Assembly (NCBI GenBank): GCA_963678705.1 | Contig: OY783220.1 | Coordinates: forward strand, 1,447,001-1,511,000 | Direction: 5' to 3' | DNA length: 64,000 bases | From: Panorpa germanica | Taxonomy: Eukaryota; Arthropoda; Insecta; Mecoptera; Panorpidae | Shown here: piece after piece, positions 1 through 12,112 of the stretch | Layout of the letters: every line of letters starts with the position of its first letter | Numbering within the stretch: position 1 is the first letter of the stretch | Made by a program: the position numbers and the translations under genes | Notes under the pieces: generated by a model | Databases searched by the model: none | What the model was told of the DNA's origin: nothing | Seen by the model: the letters and a program-made list of their open reading frames with translations, nothing else

Positions 1-212
1 AGGCCTATAGTTCACATTGCTATTGAAGCGTATTCGAGTTATAAGCAAAAATAAAAAAAAAATCTGAAGAAATTCTCATAACTTCTACAGTTTTTATCAC
101 ACAAAGCTGAAATAGTGCTAAAACTGCTCTTAATTGTAACACTTTTATATCTACGAATTTATTATATTAAATATTTTGTTTAGTAGTTACTGTCTAACTA
201 AATATGGTATAT

Positions 213-470
213 AGACACCACAGTGAACGAGAAAATTAATGCTTGACGCTGTCTTCGGGTTCTATCATCGGGCAACAATATATTTTCTGGGTTTGATTTT
301 AACCAAATGTAATTGATTACGTGCTAACATAATCATAAATGTATTAGGTAGCGATGTGGTGATATATGGGGCCTTAACATCATACAAGCTATCAACATAG
401 TAGGCGGTCGTCGGTGATGGGACTCAGTATCGTATAAATGACGACATTAAATAAATTAAACAAAAAATTA
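213..470 (+). mobile_element. tRNA-derived SINE, diverged copy 1
   Basis: Non-coding retroposon. The head has a box-A-like stretch (CACAGTGAACGAGA, 220-233) and a degraded box B (GGGTTCTATC, near 257), the two internal RNA polymerase III promoter elements expected of a tRNA-derived SINE. The body and tail (ATCAACATAGTAGGCGGTCG, then GACATTAAATAAATTAAA) align with the copies at 33235 and 35594. Flanks share only an imperfect TAAATAT-type repeat, so this is an older insertion than the copy at 35594. End positions are approximate. Confidence 0.65.
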
Positions 471-1670
471 AATATCATATAATATAAATTAAAAATATCT
501 CACGGAGTAAAAAAATGAATTTTGTTCGCTACTTTACATAGTACAATATTTCAAATATATTTTATCTCTATTTGAAATAAAAATGATATACTAAGTAGGT
601 AAAAGCAGAACTGTACCTCTAAGAAGGTGAACGATCCGAACCAAAAGTCTACCAAGTATTTCTACGTCTTTGATTTCTAATACAATTACGTATTTTAACA
701 ATAAAGATCGTTTCCATTGTTGTATGTATGAAGAAATATTTAATCCGGACACAATAGATATTATTTATAAGTAGCGAGAGTATACGAGTATGTTGATTGT
801 TGCGAAAATTTTAAAATATAATGAACGATTCATTTCAGTTAGCAGTATTACTAACTAACTTTACAACAACGATGAATGGAAACAAACTTCTGAAGACTTG
901 TTAAAACAAAATTAATAATCGCCTACTTAGTGTCACTTCACACTGTATCAATAAACGGTTCAGTGCTTTGCTATTCGTCATACTTCTACTTTCTGCTTCT
1001 TCTTGTCTCGTGATATACTCGTACACACTTTATACTTTTCCTTTCTGGTAAGTTTTGGATTTTACACTTCAATAGATATCATGACATAAATCATACTTCG
1101 ATTCCTGAATTCAAATACTGAAAAATATATAATTTCCTCTGAGTACGAGTATATTTCAAAAAAAGAATAATAAAATAAATATAGAAAAACTTATTGCGCT
1201 CGGGAATCACTATTAAAATATTGTGCAAATACAAACTGATTATATCAACGTTTTGAATGCATCTCGTCCTGAAGTAGAAAATGATGTTTTTCTACATGTT
1301 CTTAGAGGTATAGAATTATATACAGGGTGTTCCAAAAGCCGCGCATTTATTTTTATATATCTTATATACAAAGAATTGTATAATATATAATAATTGTGAA
1401 AAAATATACATACTACACCAAGCTAGAGGAAGCTGTCCGAGAAAAAGGCAACATCAAAGGACAATTGTAGGTTATCATGACAGATGAAGTGGTGAAGATT
1501 GCATAATTGAGAAGGACTTTCTCATGGAAACGTACAACATCAAAAAATTAAAAAGGCAATGATCGGCAAATATGACCTAGCAGTTGAAATCACCATAAAG
1601 CAATGAAGAAATAAACATAAAAAGTACGGTAATATATTAGCTAATACTTCGAAAGACATAAGTAAGAAAA
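471..1670. other. AT-rich DNA without recognised gene
   Basis: No supported coding region on either strand. A stretch at 1323-1345 (ACAGGGTGTTCCAAAAGC, then CGCGC) looks like one terminal inverted repeat of a Tc1/mariner-type element, but I see no matching inverted end nearby. The octamer TACGAGTA or its complement occurs at 783, 1016 and 1144. Confidence 0.6.
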
Positions 1671-2470
1671 AGACATACACACCAACACAGACGACGATCA
1701 ATTGGAAAAAATCGAAAGAAATGAATCCGATTTTCGAAAACATGCGCGTATTCAAATGCAACGTTCTGTCAACTACGAGTTTTTAAATTTCGACTACTTT
1801 CGAGTTTTACCAATGAGTTTAAACATACGCAGGCTGAATTTATATATACAGGGTGTCCCAAAATTCAACGATAAGCCGGCACCAGAAGGTGGTCCTGCTC
1901 ATGACTACACAAGAAAAAAAAAAAAAAAAAAACAATTTATATCATTTTGTTTATGAATTAGAAAAAAAATATTTTTTTTTCGAAAATTAAAACACCTTAA
2001 GATGTTTTTAACTACCATGACCACAATTTTTAAAATATTTCAGATTTTTTTTTTATATCGGCAACCTAAATAGCACTGCTATCCATCACAACCATTAAAA
2101 CTCCCAGAATGTTAGTAGTTTTTACACAAAATTTAATCGAAATTATTTTTTTCCCTAAAATTTTTAAAGATTTTTACTTTCAGTCAACTTTAACTCATCG
2201 TGGTGTAAAAAAATAGTATGAACACTACTATGGCTAGTTTTTTAAAAAATTGGCACAACTCTTTAGGATTCCAAAATGGTATAATACTCCAGGAAAGATA
2301 GCAATAAAAAAAAATTATGCATACTATTTCTAAACAAGAACCATGAGATAATTTTTTTTTCTTTTTTTCTTGTGTAGTCATGAGCAGGACCACCTTCTGG
2401 TGCCGGCTTATCGTTGAATTTTGGGACACCCTGTATAAAGAAGCAGATGAATATATAGCTATGTCTAAAA
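1671..2470. repeat. Dispersed repeat, copy 1, split by a MITE
   Basis: The sequence at 1671-1848 and 2434-2470 forms one repeat unit once the MITE at 1849-2433 is removed. It aligns with 4924-5090: both contain a GAAAGAAATGAAT block, a CGTTGTGTCAA/CGTTCTGTCAA block, a CGACTACTTT block, AAACATACGC and a terminal TATATATAAAGAA. The two units are diverged and have small indels. The origin of the family is unknown; there is no coding potential. Confidence 0.65.
1849..2433. mobile_element. 585-bp TIR element (MITE), Tc1/mariner-like ends
   Basis: Terminal inverted repeats are 72 bp and perfectly matched (1849-1920 against 2362-2433), beginning CAGGGTGTCCCAAAATTCAA. The element is flanked by TA on both sides (1847-1848 and 2434-2435), the duplication made by Tc1/mariner-superfamily transposases. 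The interior is AT-rich with long A/T runs and no transposase, so the copy is non-autonomous. Perfect long TIRs suggest a fairly young insertion. The related repeat at 4924-5090 lacks it and shows the pre-insertion site. Confidence 0.88.
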
Positions 2471-2903
2471 TAAATTTAAATAGACAGCTTTATATAGGTT
2501 TTACAATAAGAAGAGTTAACACTTTTTAATTTCGATTATTTCCAAATGTATGATGCATCTCCTCCGAATACTCATATGTGGAATACATCTATCTCTCTCT
2601 TTGTACTGGTATATCCTCTATAAAAGTAAATTTTCTCATTTTCTTTCAATTATCTAGCGTGCGTGAGTGATAACAGTAATAAAGGTACACTTTTATGCAA
2701 TTGTTGAAATAATATAAAGATTGAGTTATAAATAAGAAATAAAACATGCCAGGACTAGTCCATGAAGTATGAACATTAGTCAGGTCTGTTTGTGCACTAT
2801 TCCCCTACTTAATAAATAAAACAAGGGGCGGCTAACTTGCGCTAAGAAAATAATTAAGAGAGCACAGCATACATTTATTTTCTTAAGTCAAAATAATCAA
2901 GTC
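2471..2903. other. AT-rich DNA, nothing recognised
   Basis: No gene, RNA or structured repeat could be supported here. Confidence 0.5.
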
Positions 2904-2913
2904 AAGATATTCG

Positions 2914-2991
2914 GTAACGTAAATAGGTAAAGAAGGGCGAAAAAAGGACCGTGGTCCTAAGAAGCCCGTGAAGTATTAGTGAAAAAAAAAA
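2914..2991 (+). mobile_element. 5'-truncated retroposon tail, copy 1 (78 bp)
   Basis: The insert contains GGGCGAAAAAAGGACCGTGG and then CCTAAGAAGCCCGTGAAG, and ends in a poly(A) run. It is flanked by a perfect 10-bp direct repeat AAGATATTCG (2904-2913 and 2992-3001). Poly(A) plus a target-site duplication indicates LINE-type target-primed reverse transcription with severe 5' truncation. The same tail occurs at 5246-5366 and, inverted, at 60839-60877. The parent LINE is not in this window. Confidence 0.8.
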
Positions 2992-3001
2992 AAGATATTC
3001 G

Positions 3002-3509
3002 TTAGTCAAAATAGCAAAATCTAACTAAGTCTGCAGGCTTTGTTAATGAAAGAAAGTTGGATAATATCATATATAGCATATCAGATTGGTTTTTAGCATT
3101 GATTATTTACCTTCTAGAGCAACAGGACACATGCTACATCTCAAACGAGTAGTCATAACAACTAAATGTTTCAGTAGGGTATATTAGAATTATTTCGCAT
3201 TAGTACATTTTGTCATAAGATGATGTTTCTAATTTAATATTTGTCAATACCCGACAATATTTAATATACATCTGTAACGTTTTTCACTCTCACCGATCCG
3301 CGTCCATTTAAACAATAAACATCACAGAAACAGCTTATGTTATGTAATCCAGCATGATCCGACTTTATGCGACTATGACTAGAATATCGTGAAGTACTTT
3401 GATATGCGTATGAATCTCATTATAAAAACGAACGCATTAAATACAAACTTCTACGTTACAATGGTGTAATGAAAATGGTTAAAATATAAACTTCTTTTCT
3501 TGATAAACT
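3002..3509. other. AT-rich DNA, nothing recognised
   Basis: No supported gene or repeat. The left limit of the LINE remnant that follows is uncertain and may lie inside this stretch. Confidence 0.5.
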
Positions 3510-3826
3510 GTGTTAATCGCAAGTAAACTGTTAAAGTGTGAGAGAGCACAACCAATCTGTGAAGAATATGAAAGCCCACTAACAACTCATCGCATAGACA
3601 ATATACGTAATATCCCTGGAGACTATAAGCAGATATTTGAAAGCAGTGAAACTCTAAAAACCCTTATTGACTTCATCAATATACCTAATTTATTCTCCTT
3701 AATCTAAATATCCATATTCGTATTTATAAATGTAAATTAAATATTACAAATGTTTATAAATCTATATATTGTTTTGAGTGCTAATAACTATCAAAAGATG
3801 ATGCACTCAAATAAATAATTAAAAAA
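3510..3826 (+). pseudogene. LINE 3' end, copy 1: C-terminal codons, 3' UTR, poly(A)
   Basis: An open reading frame of 65 codons (to 3707) has no proper start and reads as the extreme C-terminus of a non-LTR retrotransposon polyprotein. A CEEYESPLTTHRI stretch resembles the segment after the RNase H domain in I-like LINEs, followed by GDYKQIFES and LIDFINIPNLFSLI before the stop. The 3' UTR runs through GTTTTGAGTGCTAATAAC and GATGCACTCAAATAAAT into an A-rich tail. Copies at 19903 and 61030 share the same C-terminal codons, UTR and tail, which defines the 3' end of the family. All three are 5'-truncated and in the same orientation. Confidence 0.72.
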
Positions 3827-4923
3827 GTGAGATAAATGTGAACAAAACGAACGGTCCCGTGTCCTCTTAAAGATTTTATGTTATTACTTCTCGGTACCAG
3901 TACCTAGTGGGTTGTTAGGCCAATTTATGACGTAATTGCTAGTATCACTTACAACACTCGTACGCATTTCATGTTTACATACGATCCCTCAGGACCTGTT
4001 ATTACTGAAATTAATTGTGTTTACTAAGTAAATATTACCGTTACAATCATTAGAATCTACGAAAAACCAATTAACTGTATGCGATACATACAACATTTAT
4101 GAAACTAAACAACTATTTCATTTCATATTATATTTTACCAGTTGTTTGTGGCTATGAGAAATACACACACACACACACGCGTATATATGTACATGACGGA
4201 CAAAATGTAAAAGAAAAATATTTTTTTTTGTTACTGATATTCAATATTTTATTGATGGGTTTTATGGAAAACGCGAACGGGAAAACCCACAGTTATAAAT
4301 ACGCTTTAGAATAATGTTGATATCTAAAAATGAAATAAGGATTTTACAGCGTGCTGACACCTCCCTGATTTTTTAAAACTTATGGCGCTATTTTGTTTAA
4401 TTATAAACCTTGGTTGTTACTTTTATTTCCAAGCTTTCTTTTTTCCTATAGCCGAATTAAAAAGGAAAAGGGGTAAAATTTGAAAAAATCTCCCAAAATC
4501 TCATGTATTGTGTATTACAATTTGTGATTTTGAAAGGTAGATATCTTATATCCTGTGTGTCATAATAATATAAAGTAAAATTTTAAACTTGTAAATAATA
4601 AAATTCTATAAGAATTTGATCTTATGCATTTTTTTGCATGATTAACAAGTTATTAGTTTATTATCTTTCATTTCAAGGTTAAATCCTTATATAACTGGTT
4701 ATATAAGGATTATAACTGGTTACAATCATTGAAAATTCGTTATGTCTAAGTGTTTTATATTAAAAAATTCATAAGAAAATAATCAAATATTAACTATAAC
4801 ACACATAATGAAATCTGATGTTTTACGAACAGAACTTTTTGCAAATTTATATTGAACTAGTTATACCTGACCACGCATTGTTGTGGCTCAACATGATATG
4901 AAATAAATGGAAATGTATATAAA
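3827..4923. other. AT-rich DNA with a short (AC)n tract
   Basis: No gene seen. A pure ACAC run lies near 4163-4178. A short direct repeat, ATAACTGGTTA with TATAAGGAT, lies near 4690-4720. Confidence 0.5.
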
Positions 4924-5090
4924 AGACACATACACGTACACACACACAAACACAGATTATCAACTGGAAAGAAATGAATTCGAACGTTGTGTCAAAATTT
5001 AGAGTCAACCATCCGACTACTTTTCGATTTTTGAGAGCACAAACATACGCAGTATGAATTTTTATATATAAAGAAAATGAAATATATTCT
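4924..5090. repeat. Dispersed repeat, copy 2 (uninterrupted)
   Basis: Diverged direct repeat of 1671-1848 plus 2434-2470. Here the sequence runs straight through TTTATATATAAAGAA, exactly where copy 1 carries the 585-bp MITE, so this copy acts as an empty-site paralogue. Confidence 0.65.
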
Positions 5091-5245
5091 CCGATTTTCC
5101 AGAGAAAAAAGAAATTTTACAAATTTACTCAGGACAGAATCAAATTTAATATTTTGAAGCTTTACCTTAGATATAATTCAGTTTCTTAAAAAAAAAGAAC
5201 TTTATAAATTTGTCTCGAAAAGATCTCATATATATCGACCACACC

Positions 5246-5366
5246 AGCATAGGTGTAATAATAAATAAAATGTGGATGTGTAAAATGTAAATGAAATATA
5301 TTAACCAGGGCGAAAAAAGGACCGTGGTCTTAGGAAGCCCGGTAAATTATTAATATAAAAAAAATG
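5246..5366 (+). mobile_element. 5'-truncated retroposon tail, copy 2 (121 bp)
   Basis: Flanked by a perfect 11-bp direct repeat TCGACCACACC (5235-5245 and 5367-5377). The 3' part, GGGCGAAAAAAGGACCGTGG then TCTTAGGAAGCCCGGTAAAT, matches the tail at 2914-2991 and ends in an A run. It extends further 5' than copy 1, which fits variable 5' truncation of one LINE family. Confidence 0.8.
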
Positions 5367-5830
5367 TCGACCACACCGCTAATAATATTTGCATATTATT
5401 AATGGTACTTAAAATAGCGTAATGCTTATTGATTTGGGCCCATTTACATCAATACAAAATTAATCTATCTATATATATAAAAATCAATTGCTGTTCGTTA
5501 GTCTCGCTAAAACTCGAGAACGGCTGAACGGATTTATCTTATCTTGGTCTTGAATTATTCGTGGAGGTCTAGGGAAGGTTTAAAAGGTGAGAAAAATTCG
5601 AATAATTGCCGGGAAAATCCTCAAAACAGCATTTTTCTATTTCCCATACAAACGTTTTCTAAATAAAATGGAGAGTCAATTTGTAATTTATTACCGCTGC
5701 ATAAAGTTCAAATTCGCGTGCGCGTTGGAGGACCTAATATCGCGTTCTGAAACTCAACAAAAGTGAAAGTGAATCGCGAACGCGACAAAATTGCATAGTC
5801 TCAAAATACATAGTACATAAATAAACACAA

Positions 5831-5916
5831 TTTTAGCTAACTTCAGTTGTTACTCTGTCCGATTATTTTTTTATTTTAGCTAACTTAAGTTGTTACTCTG
5901 TCCGATTATTTTTTTA
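5831..5916. repeat. 43-bp tandem duplication in Helitron 5' region
   Basis: Two adjacent 43-bp units (5831-5873 and 5874-5916) share AACTT(C/A)AGTTGTTACTCTG and TCCGATTATTTTTTTA with very few differences. They lie upstream of the Rep-helicase gene, inside the element. Function unknown. Confidence 0.85.
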
Positions 5917-6251
5917 ATAAGACTATATAGAAATCGAAAGATAAATCAATAATAATAAAGACAAATTAAATTATAAATCTTAAGTTAAATTCTGAACGCA
6001 ATCTTAATATGTATTTGACATTAGATTTGACAACCAACTGATATGTCATTCCATCCTGTCGCATTTCAGAGCACGGAAAAAATTATATTATCGTTATATC
6101 TATCTTTGTGGCTACGTGCGCGAGAACTTTCTTTACTTTGGTGATCCTTTGTGATAGTGACATTCCAAGTAATGTGTTCTTTTTTGTGATAGTGTCACTT
6201 TACTGCTAAATGAGCGGGAAATTTTCTCACTTTGATTAATTACAATTTACG

Positions 6252-9200
6252 ATGCCGAGGAGAAGACGACCTAACTTAGGTCGTCGTAGTCAATCAAATG
6301 TGCGAAGAGCTACCTCACGTGCTAACCGCACTGATGACCAGAGACAGACAGATCAAGAAAATAGTCGTATTGCTATGTCAGAATTGCGTTCTTTGGTGAG
6401 TGACAATGTAGGAGATAGGCTTAGAATGCAACGAGTTCGTGCACATCAAACACAACAACAGCAAGCTAGACATAATGAAATTGAGCGAATCCGCAGACGC
6501 AGTGCTCCTGTGATTCTTGAACGAGCTGCATTCCACTATGATCCGGCAATTGATTATTGTGCCGACAAATCGGTAACAATTGGGGAAATGAAAACAATTT
6601 GTAAATATTGTAAGGCGTTAAAATACACTGGTGAATCTACTGGATTATGTTGTGCTGAAGGCAAAGTAAAATTGCCACAATTGGTCCCACCACCAGATCC
6701 TTTACGCTCTTTGGTTTCTGGGATTGGAAATGATTCTAAGCACTTCTTGACCAACATTCAGAAATATAACAACTGTTTCCAGATGACATCATTCGGTGCT
6801 ACACATATTATACAAGACAATTTCATGCCCACTTTCAAGGTATTATATAAGAATATTTTTTTATATTATTCAAGTTTGTACTAAAATATATATATCGGAA
6901 ATTATTAATGGACAAATTTTTAAAAATTACAGATTCAAGGACAAATTTATCACTTACTGGGAACTCTGTTACCACTAACTGATGCAGATCATCAATTTTT
7001 ACAAATTTATTTTATGGGCAATTCAGATGCGGAAATTAATAATCGTTGTGCTCACAATCCAACAGTGAAGAGAACCATTGTCCAACAATTACAAATATTT
7101 CTTCATCAGAATAACAATTTAGTAAACATGTTCAAAATAGCATTGGATCGGATGCCATCTGATAGCCATAATATTATTATTCGAGCTGACAAAACACCTG
7201 CCGGTGAACACACAAGGAGGTTCAATTCACCTACCATTGATGAAGTGGCTGTTGTCATTGTGGGCGAAAATTTACAATCTAGAGATATTGTGCTTCATCG
7301 TCGGAATAGTGAGTTAAAACGTGTATCTGAAACACACAGGAGTTATGATGCACTACAATATCCTTTGATCTTCTGGCAAGGGGAAGATGGATACCATTTT
7401 AATATCAAAATGGTAAATCAAGTAACAGGTAAATGAATTGAACAAGATTAAATAATATTTTTAAATTCAATACATCTAAGTAACAATTTAAACATTTATC
7501 ATTTTTGATCGCAGGTGCTGAAACCAACAAAAAAGTTAGTGCTATGAATTTCTATTCATACAGACTCATGATCCGTCAAGGTGAAGTAAATCATATTTTG
7601 ATGTGTCAACGACTTTTTCATCAGTTTGCAGTTGACATGTATGTCAAAATTGAGACTGAACGATTGACATACATCCGTTTGAACCAACGACGGCTACGGT
7701 CAGAGGAATACATCCATCTCCGCGATGCTATAAATGCTGATGGCAATGTGAATAATGTAGGAAGAATGACAATTTTGCCAGCTACTTATATAGGAAGCCC
7801 ACGTCACATGCATGAATATGCTCAGGATGCTATGTCATATGTTAGGCATTATGGCCGCCCAGATTTATTTGTTACATTCACATGTAACCCAAAATGGTCC
7901 GAAATCGAGAAGGAATTACTACATAGCCAAACACCAGTTGATAGACATGACATAACTGCCAGAGTTTTTAAACAAAAATTAAAATCTCTCATGAATTTTT
8001 TAATAAAGCATTGTGTGTATGGCCGAGTCCGTTGTTGGATGTACTCTGTAGAATGGCAAAAGCGTGGATTGCCACATGCGCACATTTTAGTCTGGTTAGT
8101 GGACAAAATAAGGCCAGATGAGATTGATTCTATAATTTCAGCTGAAATTCCAGATGAAATAGTTGACCCAAAATTGCATGCAGTAGTAACCAAACACATG
8201 ATACATGGACCTTGCGGACATTTCAACTACAATTCACCCTGTATGGTCGACGGTAGGTGTTCCAAACGATACCCAAGAGACCTGCTTGCTCAAACCATAA
8301 CGGGAAATGATGGATACCCATTGTATCGTCGGCGATCAGTTGCGGACAGTGGGCGATCGGTAGTTGTGAAGGTAAGAGGACAAAATGTTGATGTAGACAA
8401 TCGTTGGATTGTGCCATACTCGCCAATATTGTCCAAAGCTTTTGAGACTCACATCAATGTGGAATATTGTAATTCTGTGAAGTCGATAAAGTACATATGT
8501 AAATATGTTAATAAAGGTAGTGATATGGCTGTCTTCGGTGTAACCAATGCAAATGATGAAATATCACAGTACCAGATGGGTCGCTATGTAAGTAGCAACG
8601 AAGCTATTTGGCGTATCTTTTCATTTGCGATCCATGAAAGACACCCTACAGTAGTCCATTTAGCAGTCCATTTAGAAAATGGTCAACGAGTTTATTTTAA
8701 TGAATCTAACGCGGCAGACAGGGCGGCACATCCACCGTCGACAACATTAACAAGTTTCTTCACAGTTTGTCAAACTGATGATTTTGCTCGCACTTTGCTG
8801 TATGCTGACATGCCACGCTATTACACATGGAACGCATCATCGAAATCGTTTCAGCGTCGAAAACAAGGAACACCAGTTGAAGGACATCCAAATGTATTTG
8901 CTTCAGATGCTCTGGGTCGCATCTACACAGTACATCCAAATAACGATGAATGTTATTATTTGCGGTTGTTGTTGGTGAATGTTCGTGGTCCGACATCGTT
9001 TAAACAACTGAGAACAGTTAATGGACAGCTGTGTGCGACTTACCGTGAGGCATGTCAACTATTACATTTACTTGAGAACGATTCGCACTGGGATGATACG
9101 CTCAAGGATTCCGTAATATCTTCGTCGCCGCATCAAATTCGTATATTGTTTGCGATTATCATATCGACATGTTTCCCCTCGAATCCAAAAGATTTGTGGG

Positions 9201-10840
9201 TTAAGTATAGAGATGACATGTCTGAGGATGTTTTGTATCGTGTGCGCCGTCAAACTTTGAATCCTACACTACAAATGACTGAAGAAATTTACAATGACAC
9301 ATTGATCATGATAGAAGATATGTGTTTATTGATGGCAAATAAAGTATTGTCGTGTTTGGGAATGACAGCACCCAATCGTCATATGCACGATGCATTAAAC
9401 CACGAGTTGCAAAGAGAACATCAGTACGACATTGAAGCATTGGCCGAAACAGTTCGTACAAATGTTCCACAATTAAATCAACAACAAAGAATTGCGTACG
9501 ACACTTTGATAGAAGCTGTGAACAGTGGATCTGGTGGAATTTATTTCCTTGATGCTCCCGGAGGAACCGGAAAAACGTTTTTAATTTCATTGCTTTTGGC
9601 GAGGATCAGATCGCGAAATGATGTTGCTCTAGCGTTGGCTTCATCTGGAATAGCTGCAACTCTGCTCGAAGGCGGGCGAACTGCACATTCTGCCTTGAAA
9701 TTACCACTAAACATGCAAATCACCGAAACACCAATTTGCAACATCGCCAAAAATAGCGCAATGGCCAAGATCCTACAGGTATGCAAATTAATTGTTTGGG
9801 ATGAATGCACAATGGCCCATAAGAGGTCACTGGAGGCACTGGACAGAACGTTGAAAGATCTTCGTGACAACCAAAATATTTTCGGTGGGGCCATGATTCT
9901 GTTGTCAGGTGATTTTCGTCAGACTCTTCCAGTTATTCCCCGATCAACTGTTGCTGATGAACTAAATGCATGCCTAAAATCATCAAATTTGTGGCAGTAC
10001 GTAAAGACACTCCACTTAACAACTAACATGCGAGTATTTTTGCAACAAGATGAAACTGCTAATGTGTTTGCGAAGCAGTTGTTAGACATTGGAAATAATA
10101 AAGTTGCAGTGGACACCTCGACCGGATTCATCACATTACCTACAGATTTCTGTCACATCACAGACTCAAAAGTGGAGCTTATTCAGCGAGTTTTCCCAGA
10201 TATAGCGCAAAAGTTCAATAACCATAATTGGCTGGGTGAACGAGCAATATTAGCAGCGAAAAATAATGATGTAGAGGATCTTAATGCGACCATTCAGAAT
10301 TTTCTTCCAGGACAGTTGGTTTCCTTCAAATCAGTCGACACCGTAATGAACCAGGATGACGTAATCAACTATCCCACTGAGTTTTTAAATTCACTGGAAT
10401 TGCCTGGATTACCACCTCACAATTTGCAGTTAAAAGTAGGATCAGTTGTCATCATGCTGCGTAACATTAATCAACCTCGACTATGCAATGGAACAAGACT
10501 GGCTGTGAAAAGACTGATGAATAACGTCATTGAGGCGACAATCATAAAAGGAAAATACAAAGGAGAGGATGTCTTGATCCCGCGGATACCGATGATTCCA
10601 ACGGACTTACCATTCGATTTTAAACGCTTACAATTTCCAGTACGTCTGGCCTTTGCGATGACCATAAATAAATCGCAAGGACAGTCTTTAGAAGTTTGTG
10701 GAATCAACTTGGAGTTTCCCTGTTTCGCGCATGGACAATTATACGTCGCGTGTTCGCGCGTCGGAAAACCGTCTTCTTTGTTTATTTACGCACCACAAAA
10801 CAAAACAAAAAATATAGTTTATGAGAAAGCTTTAAATTAA
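6252..10840 (+). CDS. Helitron Rep-helicase (RepHel), three exons, 1469 aa
   Basis: Replication initiator/helicase for rolling-circle transposition of Helitrons. Exons 6252-6839, 6933-7428 and 7515-10840 join in frame to 1470 codons including the stop. Order: Arg-rich N-terminus (MPRRRR); Helitron-like N-terminal domain with a Cys cluster (CKYCKALKYTGESTGLCC) near residues 115-135; Rep HUH nuclease with PHAHIL (His549, His551) and the two-tyrosine motif YICKY (Tyr688, Tyr692); then a Pif1-type superfamily 1 helicase with Walker A APGGTGKT (1042-1049), DE box WDE (Asp1124-Glu1125), SGDFRQTLPVIPR, and C-terminal INKSQGQSL with YVACSR. All catalytic residues expected for the family are present and length fits autonomous insect Helitrons. 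The start is the first ATG of the frame. No disabling lesion is visible. Confidence 0.93.
6840..6932 (+). other. Intron 1 of Helitron RepHel (93 bp)
   Basis: Begins AAG|GTATTA and ends TTACAG|ATT. Removal joins ...PTFK to IQGQIYHLLG..., a run conserved in insect Helitron proteins, in phase 0. Reading through the intron hits a stop. Confidence 0.85.
7429..7514 (+). other. Intron 2 of Helitron RepHel (86 bp)
   Basis: Begins ACAG|GTAAAT and ends GATCGCAG|GTGC. Removal joins VTG to AETNKK through a split Gly codon (phase 1), restoring the family consensus around NPVTGAETNKK. The unspliced frame stops at 7434-7436. Confidence 0.87.
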
Positions 10841-11063
10841 TTAACAGACTGTATTTTCACAGTGTGTGTCTGTGAATATCAAATTTAAACCTTATAAATA
10901 GCCAGTATTTCAGGAAAACTCTGATTTCTAAGTAAGCAACATGATGTATCGAAAATAATAATAAAACTTCATGCTTTATTCAATAAATGCTTTTTCATTA
11001 ATAATTATTTTGTTTGTTTTAAAATCATTTTATACAAAAGATTAGGTCTTTTATTTATCGATG

Positions 11064-11093
11064 AGGCAGTACGAAGTCTGCCGGGTCAGCTAG
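11064..11093 (+). terminator. Helitron 1 3' hairpin and CTAG end
   Basis: GGCAG pairs with CTGCC around the loop TACGAAGT, followed by GGGTCAG and CTAG. In Helitrons this subterminal hairpin is held to act as the transposition terminator. The corresponding structure in the element ending at 57329 keeps the loop and changes the stem with compensation. Confidence 0.88.
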
Positions 11094-12112
11094 TTTGAAA
11101 ATAAATAATTCACAAATGCCATTAAACATTTACAACTCTAAACGCAACCTATTGCTATCAATATGTACATATATTTAAACATATGTACAACGTTCCTTCA
11201 TTATACTATGCCGGGAAATGTGAGGTAATTTTATTTTCCTGTAATAGAAAGAAATGGCGTGATGTGTTACCGTCAGTAGCGTCCGCAAACTATAATTGGC
11301 GGGAAATAAATGAACAAGAACTTTAAATTTATGAACCACAATATGTAATCACTTATTAGGTTTTTAACAAAATCCTTCACTGCTTATGTTTTAACGTGCT
11401 ATATATTTCTGTACAGCACGCCATGGTATAAATAGAACAATGTTCAATTATTTAAACTGCTGTATTGTAATAATTCGAAACAATGTGCCTGGCTAAATAA
11501 ATAAAACATTTACTCAATAAACATTACTTGAGTCATTATTTATTACTAAAGTACCTACACGGTAAAAAATACCTTAGTTAAAGAAATTACAATTAATGTA
11601 AAATTAAATATAAATATTTAAATAAGTATAATAATTAAAAATGTATGAATTATATTTAAAATAAAATCAAACACAGATTTCTAAAGAAAGTATAATGGTG
11701 TGAAATATTTTGTTTAAATGATATTACATTTTTAAAAGTTATGATTAATTTAGTACTCTATTATCACAAAAAAGCTGTAATAAGTAACAGCATCTACACA
11801 GTGACTAATATAAGTCAGATGGCCCATTCCGATGATGCTTTTTTCTTCAGTTGTAATATATAGATATTATAAATTTTGTCGCTCCTAGTTCTTAAACTCT
11901 AAAGTATGTTTTCACAATCGACGGAAAACCAATTCGACCTGAACTAAAATCACCTTTAAATTTTGTGGCCAGTAAAAGTATGCATCTTTATCCTGTAAAC
12001 ACATAAATTTGTTCTCACGATCGATGGAAAACGCATTCAATTTAGAACTATAGTCACCCTTAAAATTTTATCACCCCTTAAAATTATGACACATCGACTA
12101 GTAACGTCATCT

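Larger units (their letters stand above)
5468..11093 (+). mobile_element. Helitron 1, full-length, putatively autonomous (5626 bp)
   Basis: The left end starts TCTATATATATAAAA directly after an A, and the right end is CTAG (11090-11093) directly before a T, which is Helitron-type insertion between A and T without target duplication. Seven bases before the terminal CTAG ends a hairpin (GGCAG, 8-nt loop, CTGCC, 11064-11081). The inside holds a complete Rep-helicase gene. A TC at 5464 is an alternative left end; 5468 is chosen because the second Helitron at 55268 starts with the same 15 bases. Both elements also share an ACTCGAGA...GCTGAAC block just inside the left end. Confidence 0.92.

Noticed and set aside
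7849..10707. Several antisense ORFs of 60-125 codons within the Helitron gene
   Set aside because: Shadow frames of the RepHel coding sequence with no recognisable domain.
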